A stretch of 64,000 nucleotides of DNA from Strongylocentrotus droebachiensis (taxonomy: Eukaryota > Echinodermata > Echinoidea > Camarodonta > Strongylocentrotidae). A program made the translations under genes and the position numbers. A model generated the notes under the pieces. It worked only from the letters and a program-made list of their open reading frames with translations, made no database searches and was not told the origin of the DNA. Shown piece after piece: positions 32,686 through 44,282 of this stretch. Location: positions 124,001 through 188,000 of the forward strand of contig JAVYIG010002378.1 in NCBI GenBank assembly GCA_035222895.1, in the 5' to 3' direction. Within the stretch, counting starts at the first letter, position 1. Every line of letters starts with the position of its first letter.

Positions 32686-33085
32686 CAGGCGCGGATCTAC
32701 GGGGGGGGGGGGGGTTTTAGGGGGTTTAAACCCCCCCCCCCCCCCAAAAAAAAAGAAAAAAAAAGAACGCACGTTGTAGAGAGAAACCCTTTCAAGTGCA
32801 AATATTGTGAGAAGATATTCAACTCATCTGGTAACTTAACCAAAAACATGATAACTCTGGATATAACTGTGTATTAAACTGTTACTTGATTAAAAAAGAC
32901 GTTATCATGCACTGCTTTTTATGGTCTCCATTGTGTTAATAGATGCCAGGAAAACATCATTTACGGGGTTCAAATAAACACCCCCAAAAAATCGGCTCGC
33001 CGCTTCGCGGCTCGTTGACGATGCTCCGCATCGTCATTATTTTGGTCAAACTCCCCCCCTTAGCAAAAAGCTAGATCCGCCCCTG
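32686..33085. mobile_element. 400-bp non-autonomous DNA transposon with G-run ends
   Basis: The ends CAGGCGCGGATCTACGGGGG and CTAGATCCGCCCCTG are imperfect inverted repeats of the CAGGGGCGGATCTAG type common in marine invertebrates. CAGCC occurs on both sides as a possible 5-bp duplication. It sits inside a family B left end. Inside are a G13/C15 palindrome and a zinc-finger fragment. Confidence 0.7.
32767..32862 (+). pseudogene. C2H2 zinc-finger fragment inside a transposon
   Basis: Translated in one frame, this reads THVVERNPFKCKYCEKIF and then NSSGNLTKNM. That is the linker plus one finger of a Kruppel-type protein (HTGEKPFKCxxCxKxFxxSGNLTKHMRTH). The two Cys are in place, the linker is changed (TGEKP to VVERN), and the first His of the pair is Asn. 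No flanking finger is visible. It looks like a captured and decayed exon piece. Confidence 0.65.
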
Positions 33086-33259
33086 CAGCCCACCTGATAA
33101 TATTAAAGGCAATTTTAACAAAAATATAAGGTGGTCTGTATTAGATACAGCCCACCTGATAAATAAATAATAAATAAATACATAATAAAGACGATTTTAA
33201 CAAAATTATAGGATGGTCTGTATTATATACAGGCTACAGCCCACCTGATAACGCCACCA

Positions 33260-34065
33260 TGAGGAAAGGAACTATACAACAGAGCACACCCTTCCACCGT
33301 GGTACAGTACCATTTTACCTTTCATCACTGCAATCAGACACTACTTTTCCTCATTCAACATATTTGTTTCTGTAAAATAAACTAAAAGTTATACTAAATT
33401 GTATCCAATTTAACATGGTTATAGTGCATTTAATACTAATCACCTTACAATGGTAGCCTACAAACATTTGAATAAAGGCAAGATGGAAAGATACAAAATG
33501 CATTTCTCCTCATAATTCATTAAAACGATTCAATGTACAGATAATAGTTTATTCTAACTTATTATCATTATCATTATCATTTGAATACATGTGATCCCCA
33601 AGCAAGCATTATCATGCATTACAATTTGCGGTAAAATGATAAAACTTGCCTATTGAAACTTGGATTTTAAAATTTTATTCAAAGGGACTTGGTAACGTTA
33701 TTCAGACGAGAAAAATTGATGCTAAGGTAGTGACTTCAATACTAAATGCACAATTAAAGATAATCTGAAAATTTGAGTGAAAACAGACCATTGTTAATGA
33801 TAACAATTGGAAAAAACTGATCAGATCTATTCCTTAATTCTCCCAACTATATTATTACAATTGAATTACATTTAAGGTGAATGTAAATCATCACAAACCA
33901 ATGAATTGGCTCTATACACCATTCCAGACATTTGATTGTTGACAGATTTAAAAAAGCCTGTCTTATGGAAAAACAACCACCTGAGACTAATGAGGACGGG
34001 TGCATATGGTAAGTAGGCCTACACTTGAAGCCACTCTCTTTTTGTAGTGTCTATCAAACCAGAGG
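33260..34065. other. Unassigned AT-rich spacer
   Basis: No gene and no clear element ends between the two family B copies. A short (ATTATC)n lies near 33563-33580. Confidence 0.4.
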
Positions 34066-35170
34066 AAATGTGGATATTGAGCTTGTAGAGAATTGTCCTA
34101 GCTACAACATATCGAAATTTGGAAGAAAATTGATCAATATTTACAGAGATACAATCAATTTTACATAAATATGCTGACGTCATAATATGCAAATTCGTAT
34201 TTTGTGTTTCAAGGACATTATAATGATGTCACGATACACTTAATGGCCAAATGAGACATAAAATCATATCTCCGACTCACACTCTATCCAAATATGAAGA
34301 AAAAAATTATATTTACAGAGATACAATCAATTTTACATAAATATGCTGACGTCATAATATGCAAATTCGTATTTTGTCTTTCAAGAACATTATAATGATG
34401 TCACGATACACTTAATGGCCAAATGAGACATCAAATCATATCTCCGACTCACACTCTATCCAAATATGAAGAAAAAAATTGGGGTCCAGTTCCATCCCAA
34501 AAAGCTATAATGAAATTTTTATAGGCATGTTTTTGCCCATATATGCTATGTATTACAAGAGCTCGCGCGCACGGACATTTATCTTGAATGGACGCTCATC
34601 TTGTTCTCAATGGTCATAAAGAGATAAACATGGTATCATATTGTTCGAAAAAATATGGGAAATATCATGACAGAAAAAAAATAGAGATTCTATGTTGTGT
34701 AATGGTGTTACGCGCGAAAACGCGCGCGCATGCGCGTGTGCGCAATTTTTTATAAAATGCTTAAAATGACCTGAAATGTAGGCAAAATAAATTTAAGACG
34801 ATTTTGAGCATTTAAAATTTTTGCGCGTTTTTTTTGACCTGAAATTGACCGGACTGATATTGACCTTGATCATGATAAATGTGAATGAGAAATAAATTTT
34901 GGTTATGAAGATATCATCATAAGTTTATTTTCAGAAAATTTCACAAAATGGCGCCTAGATGACGTCATCAGTCAAGGTCAAGGTTGAAAACCTTACCGTG
35001 TTTCGTCCATATGCCTATACATTATGTGTGCCAAACTTCAACGTATTTAGTTGAACCATTTTCAAGTTATCTTGCTAACAAAAAATTGGTTGGAATACAA
35101 AAAAATAAAGAATAAAGACGATTTTAACAAAATTATAAGGTGGTCTGTATTTGATACAGCCCACCTGATT
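34066..35170 (-). mobile_element. Helentron/Helitron2-like element, family B copy 2 (right end missing)
   Basis: Read on the minus strand it starts with the intact left hairpin (ATCAGGTGGGCTGTATC... at 35145-35170) and stops at 34066 without the CTAGTT end. It matches 31780-32637 throughout. A 172-bp internal piece is tandemly duplicated (34137-34308 and 34309-34480; both begin ATATTTACAGAGATACAATC). Confidence 0.7.
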
Positions 35171-36320
35171 AAAATACTTCGTCGTTAGCCATGCGAATGT
35201 CAATTTCTATCTCTCTCTGCTAAATAATCCGAACAATAGAGTCAACTAAGGGGGAATCAACTGTTAAAAGAATTTGTCATGAGCTAGTCATGAAATTTCA
35301 ATGCGTTACTGCACGTCATTAATGGTGAGAATGTTTACGTATATCTCTCTCAGCTAATTAATTTCTGCGAACAGAACCAAGCGCGATCAACAGTTATTGT
35401 TATAAACGAATTTGTCATGAGTCCTGAAATTTCAATTTGTTACTGCATGTATGTCATAAAATTATTAAAGAGTAGCAATTAATGGCGAACGATTGTCGCT
35501 AAAATTCAGAAATTGTTGCTTAGATTGCTTTTCCCTGAAAATTACCATGGAGACATCAAGCTATAACTATGATCGACAAAACATGATATTTAAAATTTAA
35601 AAAAAAAACATGATATTGTCTTGGAAACAGTCAGAAAACATTGGAACTAGAATTAATAAAAGATAATGCTGTCATGTAAACAAGTGCATTTCGTCCATGT
35701 AGATCCTCCAGTACCAAAAACCCAAGCAAACCCGAGCCAGATGCAAATTAAGGTAAACTTAAATACATTAATTTATGACTGTCTAATGTAGGGCTGGTAT
35801 TCTCTACCTAGTTCTGTTTCCTATTTTATTTTATTTAAAAATATATATTCTAATGTTTCCTTGTATTAATTAGGTGTTTTTTCCCAGTTTTTTTTAGATG
35901 TTTACTAATTGATTCATGTTGTCGAAAATCGCCGACGGCTGGATCCGCCCCTGCTTCCCTGCATCAACACACACATTTTGAGAAAAGAAAATATTTGTTT
36001 CTCTTTCATTTAAAGTCGTTTTACAACTTTTGGGGCATCATATTATACCCGCATAATATTCAGCTAAACTTGACACGAGGTTATTTTCCGCCAATTGTTT
36101 ATTGTTTATTTTGTAGAAAGATACGAACCCTTTTATAATTTAACGTTGGAAAATTGGAATTGAATTGGGGCCTTGAGTGAAGAATACACGTTTAGCTGAT
36201 CAAAAGTGCGAGGCAGAGTTCTTGAGGCATTTTGAAAACTTAAGCACCGAGCCTAAAGATTCAAATATTGAAGCTGAGTTTGATCATGGTTTGATCCTAC
36301 AAACCTATGAACCATTCTAC
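35171..36320. other. Non-coding stretch with a ~150-bp degenerate duplication
   Basis: TATCTCTCTCAGCTAAT..., ATCAACAGTTATTGTTA and GAATTTGTCATGAG...GAAATTTCAAT occur twice between 35190 and 35450. A similar piece lies at 31415-31460 next to the first family B element. GGATCCGCCCCTG near 35941 is an isolated transposon end. Confidence 0.45.
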
Positions 36321-36323
36321 TAC

Positions 36324-37341
36324 TAGTCCATGGGCCAGACCAGATATTGGTACCACCAGAGGTGGCAAAACCTTTGTACTTTGTTTGTGTTTGTTGGGCA
36401 TATATACGTGTAAAAAGTTATGATAGCATTTTCGAATTGACAGCTTAGTCGTATAATCAGCAGTTTCCATGGCAACACAACAATAAAACCGGTATTATTC
36501 AAAGAAACAGTTTAAGTCATTTACAAATTATAAAAATACTCTTGAATGCGTAAAAATGTACAGTTTAGAATACCTCACCATAAAGGAAAGTAATGAAATG
36601 CAAAAAACATTACCATTTATAACGGTTGCCATGGTAACGACCCCAGAATAGCCCAAAATCAAGAATTTTGGAGTAATTTCAGTATTATATTACACAATAT
36701 ACTTATTCAAGACAACTTAAAGCCCCTTTCCAAAATAATGACAAAATTATATGACTAATACATCATATAAGCCAAGAATATGCTATATAGTACCTTCCCA
36801 TTATTACCATGGCAACAGGAATTAGAGTTAACAAGATGCCCCGAAAGGTACTATATGCCATATTTGGGCTATATTTTGGCATTGATGAGGTGTGGAATGT
36901 TCAATTGGGTGTCTATATCCAGGTTTTCAGGCCCAGAGAATGAAAGTTTAGAATACCTCACCATGAAGAAAAGTAATGAAATGCAAATTACATTACAATT
37001 TATAACGGTTGCAATGGTAACGACCCCAGAATAGCCTAAAATCAAGGATTTTGGAGTAATTTCATTGCAGTAATATGTTAGACAATATGCTCATTCAAGA
37101 CAAGTTAAAGTCCCCTTTCCAAATTATTGAAAACTATATGACTAATCTATCATATAAGCCAAGAATATGTTATATAGTAACTTCCAATTGTTACCATGGC
37201 AACATGAATTAGAGTTAACAAGATGCCCTGTAGGGTACGATATGCCACAATTTGGCTATATCTTGGGATAGGAGAGGTGTTGAAAGTTCATGTTGATATC
37301 TATACCCAGGTTTTCAGGCACAGGGAACACAGCTAAAGCAT
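36324..37341 (+). repeat. Left arm of a ~1-kb inverted repeat pair
   Basis: The inverse of 42504-43532. The outer end is AGTCCATGGGCC and the inner end GGGAACACAGCTAAAGCAT. Within the arm a ~395-bp unit is tandemly duplicated (register points: GAATACCTCACCAT near 36568 and 36950; TTACCATGGCAAC near 36800 and 37190). The arms and the ~5.2 kb between them may be one old element, or two inverted copies. Confidence 0.8.
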
Positions 37342-40100
37342 AATTCCTGCCTGACTGTAAATTTAGCAATTTGTCATTTTCCAACAAACGCATAACAAAG
37401 TATAATTTACTAAAAAGTGAAGAAAAATCGCGGAAACTTACGTCATTTCAGCAACATTTGTAAATCACCGGTATCAAATGTTATTGGGGAGAGGGGGAGA
37501 GGGGGAGAAGCGTTCGATATACGCTTGAGAACCAAATTCTACTTTCAAAAATTCACTTTAATATGGAACTTGCAGAGTAGTATATGTAACAGTGTTTCTT
37601 CAAATAAGACACCTATAATTATTTGTTATATCATGCTGTTATCTTCGCTATATTTGTTATTTATTTGTTGTACTGCATGTACTAACCCTCTACATGCAAT
37701 GTTATCTTTAATTGTACATCTAGCATTGAATTCACTACCTTAGCACCATTTTCTCTTATCTTAACAATGTTACCAAGTCCCTTTAAAGGTCGGGTGACAT
37801 CCAAACATAAGTTGATTCCTGTTGATGTGCAGGGCTGCAAACAACTCATATTTTGTTATTCAAACATCTTAATATATCTCATAGATTTTTTAATATTTTT
37901 TTAGAATATTTTTTTCAGACCTGCTAAGCTCCACCCTAAAAAAATGCTCCAGATATCATTCACCTAATGACATCATCTGTCAATCATTAGTAAGCTAACA
38001 AGAGACAGTAGTATGTAGCTGTACCAGAGCTGACCTCATGTTACAATAGACCATACGATACCAACATAGGAGTTGCTATGTCAGACATACTGTAGCATCA
38101 CCAGGAAAGGAAAGATAATAATTTTTATGGGGGTATTATGAAAGAATGCAATTCTTAAAGTTGCGATCATGTGCTGAGCTGGAAGAAGTTACATACCTTT
38201 TGCAAACATTTTTTATCGAACATATTGTTCAATAACACGCTGGTGGATAAAACTGCCTCAAAATGCAATAAATATGACCTCAGAACACATTGTTTGATTA
38301 TTTTTTATTCAAACTTGTAATCATTGTCATCGTCATCTGGCATCTACCTGCTTTATTTACTTTCTTGTCTGTGTATTAACTACAGCTAGATTTCATATCG
38401 TTTGATAGATTGAGTAGATACCACAGCCTGCCAGTCTTTACCGACAAGTCACCGCATTCATGTAAAATGAACGAATCAATTAAAGTCAAATAATTTATCA
38501 TCGCTCTATAATGAATTATTTCACGTTTTAACATACCAGCATTCGTATCCATCACGAATGAACATTTCGCAGGTATCTTAAATGTTCGTTTTTATTATTT
38601 CCTCTCCACTTCTGATCCCTGTTTGATACTAATAAAACGTTCAAATTTTTTAATCAAAGCAAAAGATTATATTCATATTTCTTTATGCAATAGAGAGAGG
38701 GAATGAGAGAATATGGTAAAGTCTAATTCCACTCCCAAAATAATATGCTTTTAATAGACGCCGGAAAACAAGAAACAGAGCAAACACAAATTTGAGTAAA
38801 ACCGGATAACTAATAGAGAATTTCTTATTTTTTTGTTGAGGTATGACAAACTATGGAACTTAAAAAATCACTACACAGATTGCAAATTTGGTTTTCAGTT
38901 TGTGACGTCATGGCCTCACTATTTATTAATTGCTTTATATAAATATTTGTCCGATTAAATTCTTTGTTTATCCCCCCAAACTTGATTTCCCCATGCTTTT
39001 GCCCAGGTCGTATGATTTGTATCATATTGCGTGCATATACATTTCACGAATCTTTCATGAACTTTGAAGAATTTATACTATTTTCTGAATATTGTATATT
39101 CATAATCATTGATTTTTATATAAACAGTTTATCAAAATTCACATATTTCATGATTTAACTTTTAAAAAATTACTCTATATTAGTGCATCCACACAAAAAC
39201 ATATTACTATCAAGTATAGCTTAGATGCTGGTGTGAGGATATATATATATTTTTTTAGGGGGAAAAATTGGAAATTTATGTTATCAATATAAAGAAAACA
39301 ATTAGTGGATAGTGAGGCAATGACGTCACAGACTCATGAGTGAGTTGCCAATTTGTCTTGTGATTTTCAAAGTTTTTTATGTCATTACAAATTCATAACT
39401 TTCTTATCATGCTATGGAGGAATACATCAGAAAGCACTTTGTTTTGTTTTAAAGAGGGGGGGGGTTCATCTAAAATCACACACATAAAGAAATAAAAGGG
39501 GGGGTCAACCCCCCCCCCCCCCCCCCCTGCGTACGCGCCTGTCAACAGGACGTAATAAGATAGACAAATGGACGGGTATAAATTTAGTTTACTCAAGGAT
39601 CTGTCTTGTGTGGCCAGACAGGTTAATTATCTACACAGAAGTTTTTTCAACACCAAATCGAACATTAATTTTGCATGCAATTTTTATAAAATTTTCAAAA
39701 AAAAAAGGTTTCTGCTATTGTCATCAAGTATCCATGCAGTGAATGAACCAATGTTTAATTTTTGGGATATCTATCCTAAAACTCATAAGCACAAGCGGTG
39801 TACTGTTGGCTCAGTCAGTAGAGCGTCCGCCTCACAACCGGGAGGTCGTGGGTTCTGAACCCCGGCCGCGTCATACCAAAAGACGTTAAAAGACGGGAGT
39901 TGCTGCTACCTTGTTTGGCGTTCAACAATAAGGGATAGAGCAACGTCGATCTGGCGCTGCTCAGTGGCTGCTGAGCTCACGATCAATTGGGAATTATTTT
40001 TTTTTCGGTTTAACTTTAATAACATTTGGATGGGCTTTAAAAGATTATTATACAAACAAAATAGTTTTGTTTTGTTTGTGCTTTTTAAACCCGACACTGG
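37342..40100. other. Region between inverted arms, first part
   Basis: No gene is supported. A transposon-like end, TTTAAAGGTCGGGTGACATC, lies at 37783. Inverted pieces at 38878-38935 and 39296-39352 share TGACGTCA, GCCTCACTAT and AATTG and probably bound a MITE. G9/C20 runs next to GCGTACGCGCCTGTCA mark another element end near 39507-39545. Confidence 0.45.
39797..40010 (+). mobile_element. tRNA-derived SINE
   Basis: TTGGCTCAGTCAGTAGAGCG (A box), CGCCTCACAACCGGGAGG and GTGGGTTCTGAACCCC (B box) form a tRNA-Val-like head. The body follows with ACCAAAAGACGTTAAAAGAC, TTGCTGCTACCTTGTTTGGC and GTTCAACAATAAGGGATAG, a layout known from echinoderm and other marine SINEs. The plus-strand frame through the head is not a gene. 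Confidence 0.8.
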
Positions 40101-40105
40101 GTTAA

Positions 40106-40637
40106 AGGTACTATGTCCCATTTGCAGGCCAAAAAAATGAAAAAGTTAAATTCCATCTGCATTTGAAAGATAATACTAATTTAGAACTTCCCTAAAGAAG
40201 GTGGGGCTTGAAAATGTCTTCAAGTGGGAAAATAACGACTATTAGTTGTCAAATTGACTTTAGGGCTATAGAGCCCAAAAGTAATAGTCTTGATTTTGAG
40301 ACAATAATACCGATTGGTCATACGTTTTATGCTGCGCAAAGATTCAATCAGTTTAATCTTGGCCATCACAAGAAGTGGGTTATTGATGTAGACAAATGCT
40401 CATGTACCCTTTACAACTCTTTTCATATATGTTATTACCAAAGAAGAAAAAAAGCCAGTCAGTCACTCAATAGTGTCTGAGAGTGAAGTCTAGCAAGTAA
40501 ACGGGTTTCCTTGCATAATTTGAATATGAGGACACTGCTAACGTTTAAATTTCACAGATAGGACATACATGACATATTCATAATTCCTACAAAGTTCTAC
40601 AGAATTTGAGGTTGGCTGCAAAAGGGACACAGTACCT
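40106..40637. mobile_element. TTAA-flanked DNA element (piggyBac-like, non-autonomous)
   Basis: TTAA stands on both sides (40102-40105 and 40638-40641). The ends AGGTACTATGTCCCATTTGC and GCAAAAGGGACACAGTACCT are inverted repeats. TTAA duplication and this end layout fit piggyBac-derived MITEs. A related left end (GGTTCTATGTGCCATTTGCA) begins at once at 40642. It contains the SWIM-like frame described separately. Confidence 0.75.
40214..40480 (+). pseudogene. Possible SWIM-type zinc-finger remnant in a TTAA element
   Basis: An open frame of about 89 codons reads, near its end, KKWVIDVDKCSCTLYNSFHI and CYYQRRKK. SWIM fingers follow CxCx(n)CxH; here CSC and C are present but the expected His is Tyr. 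No other domain is visible. It could be a captured fragment of a SWIM-containing gene or transposase, or chance. I do not assign a function. Confidence 0.35.
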
Positions 40638-40644
40638 TTAAGGT

Positions 40645-42045
40645 TCTATGTGCCATTTGCAGTCCAAAAATGAAAAGGTTACATTCCAACAGCGTTTGAA
40701 AGATAATACTTATGTAGAATTTCCCTCAAAACAAAAGGGCTTACAAATGTGTTTTGTGGGAAAACATCAAATTCAGCGAACGCTCATTTAATTAAATCAA
40801 AACCTTGTAAGCATTTTAGGAAGTTAGAGGCAATCTAAACACTTGTGACCAGTTCATTTGTATGGAAGCAGTAAAATAAGAAAAACAGAATGGCAAAAGT
40901 TTGAAATAAGAGCTTTTTGAGGAAATTTGTATGCGCCGACTCAGCCGGCCGTTGGAAAAGCGGGGGAAGGGGGTGGTCAAGGTAAGGTCGGGGGTGGGGG
41001 GTCGGGGGCACTTTTGTTTCTGTTTAGAAAAAGGTAAAATTTATTTTACTATCCTATTTTTGTTACCGTTTTGGGGGTGTAGGGGGAGGGGCGGGCCGAT
41101 TGCGCCTGCAGCCCCCCACGCCTAAGAGGCAAATCTGGCTTTTTATAAATGATGTCTAATAAACTAATAAAACCCCTTACAAAAATAGTCGCATCGAAGT
41201 GAACAGATGTCACTCTCACGATAGAACATAACTACCTCCTTGAGGGGGGGGGGGGGGCGCAATCACTGAAAATACGCTACTGAAGAGAGATAGAAAAAAT
41301 TGGAAAATGAATACCAATCATAACTATATTATGCGTTGTAAAATAAATGCGCCCGCGGCTGATGGGGTATATTCAGGGGCGCCTTCAAAGGAAATCTCAA
41401 AGCGAATTTATACTTTTTTTTTAGACATTGGTATATACCCCTATACACTGTGATTATAATATCAGGGATCATTTCAATATTTGTTTCTTTTTATATCAGA
41501 TATTGCGTAAGCATCACACTTTGCAGTTGGGTGTGATGGTCTGAAAATTCATTTGCGATCGAGGAAAATTATTAAAGATTTGTGAGGTCGCAGTCGGGGG
41601 GGGGGGGGGGCGCTTTTGTTTTTGTTTAGAAAAAGGTAAAATTTACGTTACTACCCTTTTTTTTTTTAACCGTCTTCGGGGTCTGGGGGGGGGGGGCAGG
41701 CCGGTAGAATCGGCCCGTGGATCCGCGCCTGTCAGTCCAGCATCTTGAAACATCTTCTCAATGGGTGACCATGCACAGTGTGCATATGCCAAGAGATATA
41801 CATCCCAGGGTCTTCAAAGTTTTGATACAATAGTAAACAAATGGTCTTTAAGCAAATGAATCTGTGCTGGTTCCAGCATTGCATACAATATAATGAAGTT
41901 TTCTGGCATCTAATGTAGTCATCACAATGTTATATCTTTCTAAACCATAAGAAACAGCTTTTGAATATGCAGTGGCAGAAAACTTTTATGGTCATTTTGC
42001 TCTGATTTTATGCAAATGTATAAAAAATATCGATGATGTCCTATG
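40645..42045. other. Transposon-end-rich spacer
   Basis: A G-rich block recurs: CTTTTGTTTCTGTTTAGAAA-AGGTAAAATTTA at 41011-41045 and again near 41612-41645, each followed by GGGGG and a cytosine-rich end (GCGCCTGCAGCC; ATCCGCGCCTGTC). These are two copies of one element's right end. No gene is seen. Confidence 0.55.
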
Positions 42046-42049
42046 TTAA

Positions 42050-42489
42050 AGGTAATACAAAGTTTTGGGAAACTTTGAAAATTGGGTGGATAGTGATTCT
42101 TTACAATTTTCATATATTTGGATGCCCCTGTGGATGTATTAAAAGCACTAGAAAATGTAGCCCCTAAAACACTCCTATTTTCGAGAAAAATTGAATATAA
42201 AAATTTACCGGTGCTCCCGGTAAATTTTTTGTGAATTTCAAATAGCGCCTACGGCTGTTCAATGGTAGCTACGACCATGAAAATCTCACAATATGTAGTT
42301 GTGATATGTAATTTTCAAACGGGAATAGCTAATCGGTCGATTTTAGTCAATAAACATTGTTTTATAGCTTAATTAATATCTTGACCTTAAGAGGGAGCTA
42401 TACAACATAAATATTGTAGGATCGCATTGGCTTCCAATAAGTTCATTTGAACCAAATTCAAGACCTCGTACCAAAACTTTGTAATACCT
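42050..42489. mobile_element. TTAA-flanked DNA element with 19-bp inverted ends
   Basis: The left end AGGTAATACAAAGTTTTGG and right end CCAAAACTTTGTAATACCT differ by one base, with TTAA at 42046-42049 and 42490-42493. It contains a small palindrome (TTTACCGGTGCTCCCGGTAAA). It is non-coding. It sits at the inner border of the right arm of the 1-kb inverted repeat. Confidence 0.85.
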
Positions 42490-42503
42490 TTAATGTCGTA
42501 AAT

Positions 42504-43532
42504 AATGCTTTAGCTGTGTTCCCTGTGCCTGAAAACCTGGATAGAGACACCAAAATGAACTTTCAACACCTCTCCTATCCCAAGATACAGCCAAAATATG
42601 GCATATAGTACCGTACAGGGCATCTTGTTAACTCTAATTCATGTTGCCATGGTAACATCGGGAAGGTACTATTTCATATTATTGGCTTATATGATAGATT
42701 AGTCATATAGGTTTTTAATAATTTGGAAAGGGGACTTAAACTTGTCCTGAATGGGCATATTTTTTAACATATTACTGAAATTACTCCAAAATCCTCGATT
42801 TTAGGCCATTCTGGGGTCGTTACCATGGAAACCGTTATAAATGGTAATGTAATTTGCATTTCATTACTTTTCTTCATGGTGAGGTATTCTAAACTTTCAT
42901 TCTCTGGGCATGAAAACCTGGATAGAGACACCAAAATGAACTTTCGACACCTCTCCAATGCCAAAATATATCCAAAATATGGCATAAAATATAGTACCGT
43001 ACAGGGCATCTTGTTAACTCTAATTCATGTTGCCATGGTAATAATGGGAAGGTACTATATAGCATATTCTTGGCTTATATGATGTATTAGTCATATAGTT
43101 TTGTCATTATTTTGGAAAGGGGACTTTTACTTGTCTTGAATGAGTATATTGTGTAATATATTACTGAAATTACTCCAAAATCCTTGATTTTAGGCTATTC
43201 TGGGGTCGTTACCATGGCAACCGTTATAAATGGTGATGTAAATTGCATTTCATTACTTTTCTTTATGGTGAGGTATTCTAAACTGTATATTTTTACGCAT
43301 TAAAAAGTGTTTTTATAATTTGTAAATGAGTTTAACTGTTTCTTTGAATAATACCGGTTTTATAGTTGTTTTGCCATGGAAACTGCTTATTACATGACTA
43401 AGCTGCCAGTCTGGAAATGCTATCATATCAAAATATTATGTATAGATGTAGGACATTTCAAAATGCATAAGTAGATCTTGCCACCTTGAGTTGTACCAAT
43501 AACTCAAATTTCTGGTCTTGGCCCATGGACTA
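42504..43532 (-). repeat. Right arm of the ~1-kb inverted repeat pair
   Basis: The inverse of 36324-37341, including the tandemly doubled ~395-bp unit. Both arms are diverged by substitutions and small indels. The outer end GGCCCATGGACT abuts a LINE fragment. Confidence 0.8.
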
Positions 43533-43539
43533 TATTGCG

Positions 43540-43737
43540 TATATTAATGCAGCATTTACTGAAGAGGAAGTTATAAACATTATCATGACACTGCTTAACA
43601 ATAAGGCGTGTGGTGTTGACAACATTATTAATGAGTACTTGAAAAACTGTCCAGTTATGTTAGTATCTCCTATTTGTTTTGTCATCTGGTTTAGTGCCCT
43701 CCGTGTGTTGTATGGATATGATAGTCAGGATATTGTC
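43540..43737 (+). pseudogene. LINE reverse-transcriptase fragment
   Basis: The frame reads YINAAFTEEEVINIIMTLLN, NKACGVDNIINEYLKNCPVM. This matches the start of the RT domain of non-LTR retrotransposons (FTxEEVxxxIxxLKNNKAxGxDxIxNEYLK). About 65 residues remain. Downstream runs into a purine-rich repeat, so this is a 5'- and 3'-truncated fossil. Confidence 0.75.
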
Positions 43738-43915
43738 GGTAAAAAAAGGAAAGAGAGGAAAGGAAAGAAAGGAAAAGAAAGGAAAGAAAAGAGAAGAAAG
43801 AAAGAAAATGAGGGAGAGGAGAGGAAAGAAAGGAAAGAAAAGAAAGAAAGAAAAGGAGAAAAGGAACAGAAAAAAAGAGAGAAAAAGGAAACAAAAGAAA
43901 CGAAGGATTAAAGAG
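43738..43915. repeat. Purine-rich (GAAAG)n tract
   Basis: About 175 bp that is almost all purine on the plus strand. The long Lys/Glu-rich frames across it, and the Phe/Leu/Ser frames opposite, are repeat translations. Confidence 0.9.
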
Positions 43916-44282
43916 AGGAGAGAGAGGCGGAGGTAAGAGCCTGATAGAGGAGGCAGGGGTGGGAGTAAAAGAGAGAGGAGGTCGTTGGGTGAAGTCGTCT
44001 CGTCGAGGGAGCAAGAAAGACACGCATAAATATGTTGTTGTGTCGGGTCAGCTGTGTCGGTATTCTTGCTCGATCCTCGTGTACTCTCAATTCAGAAGTT
44101 TGAAGTCGGTGAGATGTATAATGTCGGTCGGCTGACAAGTTTTTGTTCCCTTCGAACTGTGACTTTTTATCCGCTGTGACGACTTCGAGAGTGACTACAA
44201 CTACAATACTTGTATTTTCTCGAAGTTTCACTTTCCTATAATATCAGCTAAAGAAATCAGAGGTTTAAAATTTTCGGGGAAT

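Larger units (their letters stand above)
32638..33252 (-). repeat. Run of three extra left ends of the family B element
   Basis: Three further copies of the ~50-60-bp left end (ACAAAATTATAAGGTGGTCT..GATACAGCCCACCTGAT) follow the element at 31555-32637, ending near 33098, 33160 and 33250. The first of them is split by the insertion at 32686-33085. They have no matching bodies. Confidence 0.7.

Noticed and set aside
36780-37034. Frame of 84 codons and its counterpart on the minus strand at 42764-43009
   Set aside because: They are the same stretch in the two inverted repeat arms, interrupted in the other duplicates, with no family match.
39800-39875. A plus-strand tRNA-Val gene
   Set aside because: The head is followed by a typical SINE body and the acceptor stem does not pair, so it is called a SINE.
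43679-44023. Lys/Glu-rich plus-strand and Leu/Phe/Ser-rich minus-strand frames
   Set aside because: Both come from the (GAAAG)n purine tract; only the upstream 65 residues resemble a real protein (LINE RT).
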